From Tianweitania sediminis (GTDB taxonomy: Bacteria; Pseudomonadota; Alphaproteobacteria; Rhizobiales; Rhizobiaceae), in contig NZ_JAGIYY010000001.1 of NCBI RefSeq assembly GCF_017813335.1, positions 868,001-932,000 on the forward strand: DNA of 64,000 nucleotides, read 5' to 3'. A program made the position numbers and the translations under genes. The notes below the pieces were generated by a model. The model saw only the letters and a list, made by a program, of their open reading frames with translations, searched no databases and had not been told where the DNA came from. This document shows, in pieces, positions 1 through 8,231 of this stretch (position 1 is its first letter; the number at the start of each line of letters is the position of its first letter).

Positions 1-1
1 G

Positions 2-331
2 TGGAACAGCCGCTCCTTTATCCGCAAAGGGCTGGAAGCGCCGCTCGCGGTTTATCTCGACCTTGTCCTGTCCAAGCGTCGCATTCTCGAGATCTATCTC
101 AACATCGTGGAATGGGGGCCGGGCATCTATGGCGCGGAGTCCGCCTCGCTTTACCATTTCGGCAAGGCGGCCGCGGATCTCAGCGCACGTGAAGCGGCCC
201 TTCTCGCGGTGGCGTTGCCCAATCCGCTCGAGCGCAACCCCGGCAAGCCGACCCGAAACCTCCTGCGGCTGGCCGATCGGGTGCAGGGCATGGCCGCGAG
301 ATCCGGCGGTTATACAGGCTGCGTGCGCTAG
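2..331 (+). CDS. mtgA: Monofunctional peptidoglycan glycosyltransferase, C-terminal part (5' end outside window)
   Basis: Polymerises lipid II into glycan strands at the inner membrane. Only the last 109 residues are present. The reading frame is open from base 2 and shows GT51 family motifs: [16 protein letters not shown], then YGAES, then [17 protein letters not shown] near the end. The absence of any transpeptidase domain before the stop at 331 fits the monofunctional enzyme rather than a class A PBP. It is followed after 146 bp by rpmF, a common Hyphomicrobiales arrangement. Confidence 0.93.
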   Translation, partial: WNSRSFIRKGLEAPLAVYLDLVLSKRRILEIYLNIVEWGPGIYGAESASLYHFGKAAADLSAREAALLAVALPNPLERNPGKPTRNLLRLADRVQGMAARSGGYTGCVR

Positions 332-477
332 GAGCGGACTCAGATTTTCCGCACAACGTGCTGGCCAAGTGCGCTCGTGTTGTGTATAGGCACGCGACTT
401 TCACAAGAAGACCGGCCGGCCGCCGAAGCTCGTAGACGGGCTCGCGCGCAAGAATTTGCCGGACGATGGAGCTGAAA

Positions 478-660
478 ATGGCCGTACCTAAACGAAAGAC
501 CTCGCCGTCCAAGCGCGGCATGCGCCGCTCGGCAGATGCCCTCAAGGCGCCGACCTATGTTGAAGACAAGAACTCCGGCGAAATGCGCCGCCCCCACCAT
601 GTCGACCTGAAGACCGGCATGTATCGTGGCCGCCAGGTGCTTGAGCCCAAGGAAAGCTGA
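478..660 (+). CDS. rpmF: 50S ribosomal protein L32
   Basis: A 60-residue large-subunit ribosomal protein. It begins [18 protein letters not shown] and contains the HHVDLKTG segment typical of bacterial L32. No cysteines are present, so this is the zinc-free form. An ATG 12 bases upstream at 466 is in frame, but the second ATG gives the conserved N terminus and sits behind GGAGC. A terminator follows 26 bases after the stop. Confidence 0.97.
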   Translation: MAVPKRKTSPSKRGMRRSADALKAPTYVEDKNSGEMRRPHHVDLKTGMYRGRQVLEPKES

Positions 661-686
661 GCTTCCTTTTCCCGACGATCAGATGA

Positions 687-711
687 GGCTGGCGTTCTGC
701 CGGCCTTTTTT
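687..711 (+). terminator. Rho-independent terminator after rpmF
   Basis: GGCTGGC, a five-base loop, then GCCGGCC (one G-T wobble), followed by six T residues. It lies in the gap between rpmF and the convergent phaR gene. Confidence 0.8.
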
Positions 712-759
712 GTTTGTGCTTGCGCTCCCGCAGGAGGGCGGCGGTAGAGTTTCCTGATG

Positions 760-1353
760 CTACTTGTTGATGGCGTCGAGCTTCCGCTGCATTGCCGCCA
801 TCTGTTCCTTCAGCTCAGAAAGATCGTCGCCTGAGGGCTTCGGGCGACTTTCCGCAGGGTCCGGCTGCGTTGTCGCGGCTGGAAAGCTCGTAAACATGCG
901 CATGGCGTTCTGGAACATTTCCATATTGCGGCGCGTCTGTTCCTCGATCACCTTCATGGGCGGCATCGACATCATGCCCATCGGCGTTTTGCCGAAGTTC
1001 GCATTGATCTGGTCGCGGAAACGCTCCTGCTCCTTCGAGAAGGCCAACATCGACTGCTCCAGGAAGCTCGGCACGATCATCTGCATCTGATCGCCGTAGA
1101 AGCCGATGAGTTGCCGGAGGAACGAGATCGGCAGCATGGTCTGGCCGTTCTTGTTTTCCAGCTCGAAGATGATCTGGGTGAGCACGGAATGCGTGATGTC
1201 ATCGCCGCTTTTCGCGTCCTGCACCGTGAACTCCTCGCCGCGCTTCACCATCTCGGAAAGATCTTCCAGCGTGACGTAGGTACTGGTGCCCGTGTTGTAC
1301 AAACGGCGATTGGCGTACTTCTTGATCGTCACCGGATCGCCTTTTGTGGGCAT
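760..1353 (-). CDS. phaR: Polyhydroxyalkanoate synthesis regulator PhaR (AniA)
   Basis: DNA- and PHB-binding regulator that represses phasin/PHB genes and helps set carbon flux in rhizobia. It has 197 residues. The N-terminal block (about residues 8-65) has the family signature KKYANRRLYNT and YVTLEDLSEMV. A middle PHB-accumulation domain contains FYGDQMQMIVPSFLEQSM, and a short C-terminal coiled coil starts at DLSELKEQM. The ATG at 1353 is chosen because AGGAAGG precedes it and the family N terminus starts there. It is divergent from phaB and convergent with rpmF. In relatives such as Sinorhizobium the divergent partner is phaA followed by phaB. Confidence 0.95.
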   Translation of the reverse strand: MPTKGDPVTIKKYANRRLYNTGTSTYVTLEDLSEMVKRGEEFTVQDAKSGDDITHSVLTQIIFELENKNGQTMLPISFLRQLIGFYGDQMQMIVPSFLEQSMLAFSKEQERFRDQINANFGKTPMGMMSMPPMKVIEEQTRRNMEMFQNAMRMFTSFPAATTQPDPAESRPKPSGDDLSELKEQMAAMQRKLDAINK

Positions 1354-1568
1354 CAATGCGCCTTCCTGCGGCTGTCGCGCATGCGCCCTCGGGCGGAAGC
1401 GCGGAATGACTATGCGGGAAGTATGCGCAATCCGTTGGCAAATGAAAGCGAATTGTGCAGGTGCGTTCTGGCCAGCTACCGCGCGCAAACATCTGCCAAT
1501 GCGACCGCTCCGATAGCTGGACGTCGCGCATGCCATCCCGCACTATTGCTGCAGCGGGAGGATGGATC
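1354..1568. promoter_or_regulatory. Divergent phaR/phaB promoter region, no phaA gene
   Basis: 215 bases separate the start codons of phaR and phaB, enough for two divergent promoters. I could not pick confident -35/-10 boxes. No acetyl-CoA acetyltransferase (phaA) coding sequence or remnant is visible here, although phaA commonly lies between these genes in rhizobia. A GGAGG ribosome-binding site sits at about 1556-1563, just before phaB. Confidence 0.5.
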
Positions 1569-2291
1569 ATGACGCGAACGGCGCTGGTCAGCGGGGGAAC
1601 ACGCGGTATCGGAGCAGCCATTTCGATTGCTCTGAAGGAAGCCGGCTACAAAGTGGCCGCCAATTACGCCGGCAATGATGCCGTGGCGGCGAGTTTCACC
1701 GCGGAGACCAGCATCCCCGCGTTCAAGTGGTCGGTCGCCGATTATGATGCTTGCACGGCCGGCATTGCCGCTGTCGAAGACATGCTGGGGCCGGTCGAGA
1801 TCCTCGTCAACAATGCCGGCATCACGCGCGATGGCATGTTCCACAAGATGACGCGCGCCCAGTGGCAGGAGGTGATCGACACCAATCTGAACGGCGTCTT
1901 CAACATGACGCATCCGGTTTGGACCGGCATGCGGGAGCGAAAGTTCGGGCGGGTCGTGACGATATCCTCCATCAATGGCCAGAAGGGTCAGGTGGGGCAG
2001 GTGAACTATTCTGCGGCAAAGTCGGGAGACCTCGGCTTCACCAAGGCGCTGGCTTTGGAAGGTGCCCGCTTCGGCATCACGGTGAACGCGGTTTGCCCCG
2101 GTTACATCGCCACAGACATGGTGATGGCGGTTCCTGAAACGGTTCGCGCCGGCATCGTTGCGCAGATCCCGGTCGGGCGTCTCGGCGAAGTGGCGGAAGT
2201 CGCGCGCTGTGTGCTTTTTCTTGTATCCGACGACGCCGGCTTCATCACCGGCTCGACGCTGACCGCAAATGGCGGCCAATTCGTCATCTGA
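1569..2291 (+). CDS. phaB: Acetoacetyl-CoA reductase (PHB pathway, SDR family)
   Basis: NADPH-dependent reduction of acetoacetyl-CoA to (R)-3-hydroxybutyryl-CoA, the second step of polyhydroxybutyrate synthesis, in the cytoplasm. The 240-residue protein is a classical short-chain dehydrogenase: SGGTRGIG cofactor motif at residues 8-15, NNAG at 81-84, Ser133/134 and YSAAK with Tyr147 and Lys151 as the catalytic set. ITRDGMFHKM and the C-terminal GSTLTANGGQF are typical of PhaB. The ATG at 1569 has a GGAGG site. The adjacent divergent phaR supports the PHB assignment over a fatty-acid FabG role. phaA is not next to it. Confidence 0.93.
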   Translation: MTRTALVSGGTRGIGAAISIALKEAGYKVAANYAGNDAVAASFTAETSIPAFKWSVADYDACTAGIAAVEDMLGPVEILVNNAGITRDGMFHKMTRAQWQEVIDTNLNGVFNMTHPVWTGMRERKFGRVVTISSINGQKGQVGQVNYSAAKSGDLGFTKALALEGARFGITVNAVCPGYIATDMVMAVPETVRAGIVAQIPVGRLGEVAEVARCVLFLVSDDAGFITGSTLTANGGQFVI

Positions 2292-2381
2292 GGCGGGTCG
2301 CCTTGCACGCAGCATCTGGGCGCTTCGGAACAGAAGCGTAAACGGTCCTACACACGCAACGCATCGCTTCTGTTGAGCGCC

Positions 2382-2390
2382 TGTGGATAA
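2382..2390 (-). promoter_or_regulatory. Perfect DnaA-box-like 9-mer
   Basis: TGTGGATAA, the reverse complement of the consensus DnaA box TTATCCACA, in the non-coding stretch after phaB. A second copy with one mismatch (TGTGGATGA) occurs at 2826-2834. A single perfect 9-mer can occur by chance; the surrounding repeats make it more interesting. Confidence 0.45.
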
Positions 2391-2411
2391 TCGGTGTGTA
2401 ACCGGTGCTGA

Positions 2412-2476
2412 ACACCACATCTAGCCGTGAACAAACCCAGTAGATGTCGATACTTCTGATTCGTCGATGATTCGTT
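2412..2476 (+). repeat. 65-bp intergenic repeat, copy A
   Basis: Starts ACACCACAT, continues TAG then CGTGAACAAA, has a 22-base variable middle, and ends GATTCGTCGATGATTCGTT. Copy B at 2694-2758 has the same blocks at exactly the same spacing. The conserved ends differ at only a few positions while the middle has diverged, which suggests protein-binding sites held at fixed distance. Contains GANTC sites at 2458 and 2469, 11 bp apart. Confidence 0.8.
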
Positions 2477-2670
2477 GCCGCTTCACTCCGAAGGTAAACA
2501 AAGCGGAGGTTGCTATCGCTTTTCAGGTTCATTGCGGCTTAAGATTTGCCAGCGCGGGCAAAGACTTGCCGGGTCCTCAAAGGCGGAACCAGTTCGGCGA
2601 ACCGGTGAGGCGGCAAAAGGTTAACGTCGCTGCCGAGCGGGGGCAACGCTGGCTGCTGCGCCGATTCAGG

Positions 2671-2702
2671 ATGTGGTGTCGATCAGCCGATCGACACCAC
2701 AT
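2671..2702. repeat. Perfect 14-bp inverted repeat with 4-base spacer
   Basis: ATGTGGTGTCGATC, AGCC, then the exact reverse complement GATCGACACCACAT. The right arm overlaps the beginning of repeat copy B. There is no T-run after it, so it is unlikely to be an intrinsic terminator. An operator or an extruding hairpin is possible. Confidence 0.85.
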
Positions 2703-2758
2703 GTAGTCGTGAACAAAGGGCCAACTTGAGAGTGTCAGCGATTCGTCGGTGATTCGTT
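2694..2758 (+). repeat. 65-bp intergenic repeat, copy B
   Basis: Second copy of the element at 2412-2476, with identical block spacing: ACACCACAT, TAG, CGTGAACAAA, 22 variable bases, GATTCGTCGGTGATTCGTT. It runs into a third phased unit GACTCGTTCCA, so GANTC sites fall at 2740, 2751 and 2762, each 11 bp apart. The start of copy B is the right arm of the perfect inverted repeat. Confidence 0.8.
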
Positions 2759-2931
2759 CCAGACTCGTTCCAGGAGTTAACGCGCCGCCGCTTTTCTGCC
2801 CCTCAGGTGGACAATGGCGGTCGGCTGTGGATGACTGGCTCTGTGATCGGCGCGGCAGAACCTCTATATGCGTGGGACGGGCGACGTTCGTCGACCGCTC
2901 CGCCGCCTCGTTTGGAGACGACCTTCTCTCC

Positions 2932-5900
2932 ATGATTGCTTCTACCAGCCGTTCGCCTGCGCCTCTCGTTCTGTCGGGCCGAAATGTCACGGCCGTTCTC
3001 GGCCCCACCAATACTGGCAAGACGCATCTCGCCATCGAGCGGATGGTGGCGCACACAAGCGGCGTCATTGGACTGCCGCTCCGCCTGCTGGCGCGGGAAG
3101 TTTATGGACGCGTGTGCGAGAAAGTCGGCGCCGACAAGGTCGCGCTGATTACCGGCGAAGAAAAGATCCGGCCGATCGGCGCGCGCTATTCCGTGTGCAC
3201 GGTGGAAGCCATGCCGCGCGAAACCGATGCCGCCTTTGTTGCTCTCGACGAAGTTCAACTCGCGGGCGATCTCGAACGCGGCCACATATTCACTGACCGC
3301 CTTCTTCACCTGCGCGGGCGTGAAGAAACGCTGCTGCTCGGCGCAGGCACGATGCGTGGCATTCTCGAGAAGCTTCTGAAGGGCGTGTCGGTCGTGTCTC
3401 GGCCGCGCATGTCCCACCTTGCTTATGCCGGGTCCAAGAAGATCACGCGGCTGCCGCGGCGTTCGGCCATTGTCGCGTTTTCGGCAGACGAAGTTTATGC
3501 CATTGCCGAACTCATCCGCCGCCAGCGTGGCGGCGCGGCGGTGGTGCTCGGCGCTCTTTCTCCCCGCACCCGCAACGCGCAGGTCGAGCTCTACCAGTCC
3601 GGCGATGTCGACTATTTGGTGGCGACGGATGCGATCGGCATGGGGCTTAACCTCGATGTCGACCATGTTGCCTTCGCACAGGATCGAAAGTTCGACGGCT
3701 TCCAGTTTCGCAACCTGACCCCTGGCGAGATCGGCCAGATCGCCGGACGCGCCGGTCGCCATGTGCGCGACGGAACCTTCGGCGTCACGGGCCAATGCGA
3801 CCAGTTTGCCGATGAAGTCGTGGAGCGGGTGGAAGCCCACAGCTTCGATTCGGTGAAGGTCCTGCAGTGGCGCAGTGCCGAACTGGATTTCGCCAGCCTA
3901 GAAGCGTTGCAGCGGTCGATCGACACGATCGCGCCTGTGGAAGGTCTCACGCGCGCATTGCCCGCCGTGGATGCGCAGGCGCTGGCGCAACTGGCAAAGG
4001 ACGGCGACATCCGCCGGTTGGCGACCAACCGCGAACGCGTCGCACTCTTATGGGAAGCCTGCGCGCTTCCTGATTACCGCCGGATCGCGCCGGCGCAGCA
4101 TGCCGATCTCATCGCCTCCATGTATAGTGATCTGGCCGAACGCGGGCATGTCGACGAAGCTTATATGGCCGAGCAGGTGCGGCGTGCAGACACCACAGAT
4201 GGGGATATCGACACGCTTTCCCATCGCATCGCTCAGATCCGGACATGGACTTTTGTTTCCAATCGGCCCGGCTGGCTTGCAGATCCGCTGCACTGGCAGG
4301 AAAAAACGCGCGAAATCGAAGACCGATTGTCCGATGCGCTGCATGAGCGATTGACGAAACGCTTTGTAGACCGCAGGACATCCGTCCTCATGAAGCGGCT
4401 GAGAGAAAACACGATGCCTGAAGCCGAAATCCAGCCCGCAGGGGGCGTGCTTGTTGAAGGTCACCACATCGGCGACCTGCAGGGCTTCCGGTTCACCTCC
4501 GATCCGAGCGTCCAAGGCGAAGATGCCAAGGCGGTGAAAGCTGCCGCGTCCAAGGCGCTGGCTCAGGAATTCGAAAGCCGTGCCGACAAGTTTGCTGCCG
4601 CTCCCAACGGGGACTTCGCGCTGGCATCCGACGGGACGCTGCGCTGGATTGGCGCGCCCGTCGCGACGATCGTTTCGGGCGAAGATCCGTTGAAGCCGCG
4701 CGTCATTCTTCTTGCGGACGAGCAACTCACCGGACCGGCCCGCGACAAGGTCATGGCGCGGGCCGAGCGTTTTGTTGCGTTCCAGGTCGAGTCCCTGCTG
4801 CGGCCGCTGGTGGACCTGCGCGACGCCGAACAATTGTCGGGCATTGCGCGCGGCATCGCTTTCCGCCTGGTGGAAAACTTTGGCGTTCTTAACCGCCGTG
4901 ACATCGCCGATGACGTGAAAAGCCTGGACCAGGAAGCCCGCGCCGCCCTGCGTCGGATCGGTGTGCGGTTCGGGGCCTACCACATCTTCGTGCCGGCACT
5001 GCTGAAACCCGCGCCGGCCGGGCTTTTGACGCTGCTTTGGGCGTTGAAGAACGACGGCAAGGACAAGCCCGGCTTCGGTGATCTGGTGACGATGCTGGCC
5101 GCTGGCCGCACGTCGGTCGTTGTGGAGCCGAGCTTCGATCCCGCCTTTTACCCGCTTGCTGGATATCGCCAGCTCGGCCGCCGCGCCGTGCGCATCGACA
5201 TTCTAGAACGCCTTGCCGACCTCATCCGGCCGGCGCTTGCGTGGCGGGCTGGAACAGGTGTGCGCCCAGCCGGTGCGTTCGACGGGCAGGCCTTCACCAC
5301 CACACCACAGATGATGTCGATCCTCGGCGCCAACGCGGAGGACATGGAAGAGATCCTCAAGGGTCTCGGCTATCGGGCCGAGCCGAAGCCGGCCCGCGAA
5401 ATCCGCGATCGCATGGCTGCCATGGATACCCGCGCAGCGGAAGCTGCGGCAGCCGCGGCGGCGAAGTCTGAAGCAGCAAAGGCCGAGGCTGAACAAGCCG
5501 CGATCAGCGAGGCTGCCTCGAGCAGTCCTGTTCAGCAGGAGAACAATGTCGAGGTGATTGATGAGATCCTTGCCGCGCAGCGCGAAGCCAGCGAAGGCGG
5601 TGCGGACAGCCTGGCTGCCGGTGCCAGCGTGTTCGGGGCGGATCCTGAACAGCCGGTGACCGGAAACGAGCCGGCGCAAACCGCTGGAGGCGGCGAGGGA
5701 AGCCAGGTCGCGGAGGCCGCTGATCAGCCCGCACCGGAGGCTGCAAGCACCGAAGCGATCGCCGAAGCAATGCAGGCACCGGAAGCCGATGCGACCGAGG
5801 CGATGCAAGCTGCGACCTCTGTTTTGGGCGCTCCGGAGTCGGAGCCCGTCGGGGATGCGACCATCGAAACCACGGTGGACGCGCAACCAGAGACTGCGCC

Positions 5901-6375
5901 CACAACGGACGCCGAACCTGCCGAGGAAGAAAAGCCGATCCTGCTTTGGCGTCCGGCCCGGCACGACCGGGCTCCGCGCCATGGACCACGACCGAACCAC
6001 CGCAACCGCGGAGGGGATCGACGCGGCGGGGCGCCCGCTGCACCGGGCGAGGCGGGGGAAATGCAGAATCGCGGCAACAACCGCAACCGGCGCTTCGACA
6101 AGGGAGGCGATGCCGCACCGCAGCAGCGTCCACCGCATCGGCATGACGGCGAGCCGCGCGACAAGCGCCCTGGCGGCGAAGACCAGCGCAAGGGCGGCAA
6201 TCGGTTCGAAGGGCGCGGCGGTAAGGAACGTGGGCCGCGTCCCGAAGGCGGGCGTCCGCGCGATGATCGCGCCAAGTTCTCGGCGGCACCCAAACGCGAG
6301 GAGCGGCCGGCGCGGATTGATCCAGACTCCCCCTTCGCCAAGCTCGCCGCCCTGCGCGACCAGTTGAAGAAGTAG
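2932..6375 (+). CDS. SUV3-like DEAD/DEAH-family RNA helicase with long disordered C terminus
   Basis: ATP-dependent helicase of the family that includes mitochondrial Suv3, probably unwinding RNA. The 1147-residue protein has Walker A GPTNTGKT at 24-31, Walker B/motif II DEVQ at 106-109, ATDAIGMGLNLDVDHV in the second RecA domain and motif VI QIAGRAGRHVRDG. From about residue 815 onward it is low-complexity: first Ala/Glu-rich, then a basic Arg/Gly/Asn/Pro-rich tail resembling RNA-binding RGG-type tails. ATG 2932 is chosen because the helicase core begins about 20 residues later; upstream in-frame codons would add unrelated sequence from the repeat region. The S4-domain gene begins 2 bases after its stop, so the two are probably co-transcribed. 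Confidence 0.92.
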   Translation: MIASTSRSPAPLVLSGRNVTAVLGPTNTGKTHLAIERMVAHTSGVIGLPLRLLAREVYGRVCEKVGADKVALITGEEKIRPIGARYSVCTVEAMPRETDAAFVALDEVQLAGDLERGHIFTDRLLHLRGREETLLLGAGTMRGILEKLLKGVSVVSRPRMSHLAYAGSKKITRLPRRSAIVAFSADEVYAIAELIRRQRGGAAVVLGALSPRTRNAQVELYQSGDVDYLVATDAIGMGLNLDVDHVAFAQDRKFDGFQFRNLTPGEIGQIAGRAGRHVRDGTFGVTGQCDQFADEVVERVEAHSFDSVKVLQWRSAELDFASLEALQRSIDTIAPVEGLTRALPAVDAQALAQLAKDGDIRRLATNRERVALLWEACALPDYRRIAPAQHADLIASMYSDLAERGHVDEAYMAEQVRRADTTDGDIDTLSHRIAQIRTWTFVSNRPGWLADPLHWQEKTREIEDRLSDALHERLTKRFVDRRTSVLMKRLRENTMPEAEIQPAGGVLVEGHHIGDLQGFRFTSDPSVQGEDAKAVKAAASKALAQEFESRADKFAAAPNGDFALASDGTLRWIGAPVATIVSGEDPLKPRVILLADEQLTGPARDKVMARAERFVAFQVESLLRPLVDLRDAEQLSGIARGIAFRLVENFGVLNRRDIADDVKSLDQEARAALRRIGVRFGAYHIFVPALLKPAPAGLLTLLWALKNDGKDKPGFGDLVTMLAAGRTSVVVEPSFDPAFYPLAGYRQLGRRAVRIDILERLADLIRPALAWRAGTGVRPAGAFDGQAFTTTPQMMSILGANAEDMEEILKGLGYRAEPKPAREIRDRMAAMDTRAAEAAAAAAAKSEAAKAEAEQAAISEAASSSPVQQENNVEVIDEILAAQREASEGGADSLAAGASVFGADPEQPVTGNEPAQTAGGGEGSQVAEAADQPAPEAASTEAIAEAMQAPEADATEAMQAATSVLGAPESEPVGDATIETTVDAQPETAPTTDAEPAEEEKPILLWRPARHDRAPRHGPRPNHRNRGGDRRGGAPAAPGEAGEMQNRGNNRNRRFDKGGDAAPQQRPPHRHDGEPRDKRPGGEDQRKGGNRFEGRGGKERGPRPEGGRPRDDRAKFSAAPKREERPARIDPDSPFAKLAALRDQLKK

Positions 6376-6377
6376 CG

Positions 6378-6737
6378 TTGAGCGAGGCTCGGCAACGCCT
6401 CGACAAATGGTTGTTCTTCGCGCGTCTGCAGAAATCGCGCACGCTGGCGGCCAAGCTCGTGTCCGCGGGCAAGGTTCGGATCAACCGTGAAAAGGTGGAC
6501 AACCCGGCGCGCAGCATCAAGCCGGGCGACGTCCTGACGATTACGCTGGAGCGCCAGGTGCTGGTTGTTCGATGCGAACAGCCAGGCACGCGGCGCGGGC
6601 CGGCCGTGGAAGCGCGCAGCCTTTACACCGACCTTTCGCTGGCCAAGCCTGGCGGAGACCTGCCCGCGTCCTCAACCGGGGTCAATTCTCCGGAACACGA
6701 ACGCGAAGATGGGGACCTCACCGACCCGGAGGCGTGA
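6378..6737 (+). CDS. S4-domain RNA-binding protein (Hsp15-like)
   Basis: A 119-residue protein whose N-terminal 60 residues form an S4 RNA-binding domain: RLDKWLFFARLQKSRTLAAK, then VSAGKVRINREKV and PGDVLTI. In E. coli the Hsp15 relative binds stalled 50S subunits carrying nascent chains. The C-terminal tail is acidic and polar. The start is a TTG just 2 bases after the helicase stop, preceded by GAAG within the helicase end, so translational coupling is likely. The pairing of an RNA helicase with an S4 protein suggests a shared RNA or ribosome role, which is inference. Confidence 0.9.
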   Translation: MSEARQRLDKWLFFARLQKSRTLAAKLVSAGKVRINREKVDNPARSIKPGDVLTITLERQVLVVRCEQPGTRRGPAVEARSLYTDLSLAKPGGDLPASSTGVNSPEHEREDGDLTDPEA

Positions 6738-6902
6738 GGGGCAGGGCGGCGCGTGGAAAACGGTTCCTTCTGAGGCTCCACTGGCGACATTTCCGCCTCT
6801 TGTCAGCCTTCTGCAAAGCGACTACCTCCGCGCCAGCCATACCGCCAGCAGTCTTCGCGCCCCTTCCCCTTGCGTGAAGTTCCCTCAGGGAGCCCAGCCA
6901 TC

Positions 6903-7241
6903 ATGACCTATGTCGTCACTGACAACTGCATCCGCTGCAAATACACGGATTGCGTTGAAGTGTGTCCGGTGGACTGCTTCTACGAAGGTGAGAACATGCT
7001 GGTGATCCACCCTGACGAGTGCATCGATTGTGGCGTGTGCGAGCCTGAATGCCCTGCCGACGCCATCAAGCCGGACACCGAGTCTGGCTTGGACAAGTGG
7101 CTTACCCTCAATGCGGATTTTGCCTCGAAGTGGCCGAACCTGACGGTGAAGAAGGATCCGTTGCCCGACGCGGAGACCTTCGATGGCGAAGCCGGCAAGC
7201 TTGAAAAGTATTTTTCCAGCGAGCCCGGCAGCGGCGACTGA
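6903..7241 (+). CDS. fdxA: 7Fe ferredoxin FdxA
   Basis: A 112-residue electron carrier with one [3Fe-4S] and one [4Fe-4S] cluster. Ligand pattern: Cys9, Cys17 and Cys21-Pro for the three-iron cluster, and Cys40-x2-Cys43-x2-Cys46-x3-Cys50-Pro for the four-iron cluster, plus Cys12 and Cys25. The C-terminal extension past residue 60 ([19 protein letters not shown]) is typical of the Azotobacter-type FdxA. The ATG at 6903 gives the conserved [10 protein letters not shown] start. It lies 165 bases after the S4 gene and upstream of carD, a conserved alphaproteobacterial order. Confidence 0.96.
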   Translation: MTYVVTDNCIRCKYTDCVEVCPVDCFYEGENMLVIHPDECIDCGVCEPECPADAIKPDTESGLDKWLTLNADFASKWPNLTVKKDPLPDAETFDGEAGKLEKYFSSEPGSGD

Positions 7242-7580
7242 GCCGTCGGCTTAACGCATCAGCAGAGACGATCGATCGCGGGGAAAGCGCACGTCAGCCC
7301 CCCGCGTGCAGGTGCAGCAAAATGTTGATTCTGTCGGCTTTTTGTGCTAGCGCTATTCGAATGCCGATGACACACCATCGTTTTATGGCGCTGACGCCCT
7401 AATCCCGACAGGTGAAGACTGTTGCCGACCAGGTGGGGCCTGGGCGAATGCACCTGATTGGCATTCGCGCTTGCCTGATTTGCGACGGCTCGGTCGTGTG
7501 GAAGCGGTTACGGGTTTTGCCCGAAAGGGTCAAGCGGTTCGTCGACGCTTTGTCGACGCGGAACACAGGAGTAAGTGCGT
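7242..7580. promoter_or_regulatory. 339-bp region between fdxA and carD, with leader hairpin
   Basis: No gene is visible. A weak promoter-like TTGATT at about 7325 with TAGCGCT downstream could serve carD. Near the gene, CGTCGAC at 7540-7546 and GTCGACG at 7552-7558 form a 7-bp stem with a 5-base loop. AGGAG at 7567-7571 is the ribosome-binding site for carD. Confidence 0.4.
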
Positions 7581-8165
7581 ATGGCTATCCAGCAGAAAAA
7601 GTCGGCGGCGCGGAACGGTTTCAAAACCGGCGAATACATCGTTTATCCCGCTCACGGCGTTGGCCTGATCGCCGCCATCGAAGAGCAGGAAGTCGCAGGC
7701 CACAAGCTGGAACTGTTCGTTATCGATTTCCAGAAGGATAAGATGCGCTTGAAGGTGCCGGTTGCCAAGGCAACCTCCATCGGCATGCGCAAGCTTGCTG
7801 AAACCGATTATGTCGATCGCGCCTTGAAGGTCGTGCAGGGCCGTGCCCGCGTGAAGCGCACCATGTGGTCGCGCCGCGCCCAGGAATATGATGCAAAGAT
7901 CAATTCGGGCGACCTCATCTCGATTTCGGAAGTCGTGCGCGACCTTTATCGCGCCGACAACCAGCCGGAGCAGTCTTATTCCGAGCGTCAGCTCTATGAA
8001 GCAGCGCTTGACCGCATGGCGCGCGAAATCGCAGCCGTGAACAAGATGTCGGAAACTGAGGCGGTTCGCCTGATCGAGGTCAACCTCAACAAGGGGCCGA
8101 AGCGCGGCGCCAAGGTTGAGGATGCGGCCGAAAACGACGAAACCGAACAGGAAGAAGCGGCCTGA
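7581..8165 (+). CDS. CarD/CdnL-family RNA polymerase-binding regulator
   Basis: Binds RNA polymerase beta through a Tudor-like RNAP-interaction domain and stabilises open complexes, notably at rRNA promoters. Of 194 residues, the N-terminal domain begins about residue 14 with FKTGEYIVYPAHGVGLI, followed by an alpha-helical DNA-binding domain with TMWSRRAQEYDAKINSGDL and AEVVRDLY-like SEVVRDLYRAD. The C-terminal tail is acidic (EDAAENDETEQEE). ATG 7581 has AGGAG at good spacing; an in-frame GTG 6 bases earlier is too close to it. A strong bidirectional terminator follows. Confidence 0.95.
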   Translation: MAIQQKKSAARNGFKTGEYIVYPAHGVGLIAAIEEQEVAGHKLELFVIDFQKDKMRLKVPVAKATSIGMRKLAETDYVDRALKVVQGRARVKRTMWSRRAQEYDAKINSGDLISISEVVRDLYRADNQPEQSYSERQLYEAALDRMAREIAAVNKMSETEAVRLIEVNLNKGPKRGAKVEDAAENDETEQEEAA

Positions 8166-8185
8166 TCTTTTAGGCCGATCGCAAC

Positions 8186-8216
8186 AAAAAAGCCGGTCGT
8201 TTGACCGGCTTTTTTG
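8186..8216. terminator. Bidirectional terminator between carD and the old yellow enzyme gene
   Basis: AAAAAAGCCGGTC, GTTT loop, GACCGGCTTTTTT. A perfect 8-bp stem flanked by A-run and T-run, so it can end transcription from both convergent genes. Confidence 0.9.
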
Positions 8217-8231
8217 TTGTCGACGCCGCCC

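Larger units (their letters stand above)
2292..2931. other. 640-bp gene-free region with repeats, phased GANTC sites and DnaA-box-like sites
   Basis: No convincing coding sequence lies between phaB and the helicase. It holds the two 65-bp repeats, the perfect inverted repeat, six GANTC (CcrM methylation) sites between 2458 and 2766, and DnaA-box-like 9-mers at 2382 and 2826. A possible -10 TATATG occurs near 2866. By family knowledge, CcrM sites and DnaA boxes point to cell-cycle or replication-linked control, but the usual Hyphomicrobiales oriC neighbour hemE is not in the window. Confidence 0.6.

Noticed and set aside
2467-2706. Possible 79-residue small protein in the repeat region
   Set aside because: It runs straight through the repeat and inverted repeat, has no ribosome-binding site and no recognisable composition of a real protein.
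2292-2931. Chromosomal replication origin (oriC)
   Set aside because: DnaA-box-like sites and GANTC are present, but only one perfect box, no obvious AT-rich unwinding region, and hemE or other usual Hyphomicrobiales origin neighbours are absent. Kept as a finding, not called as oriC.
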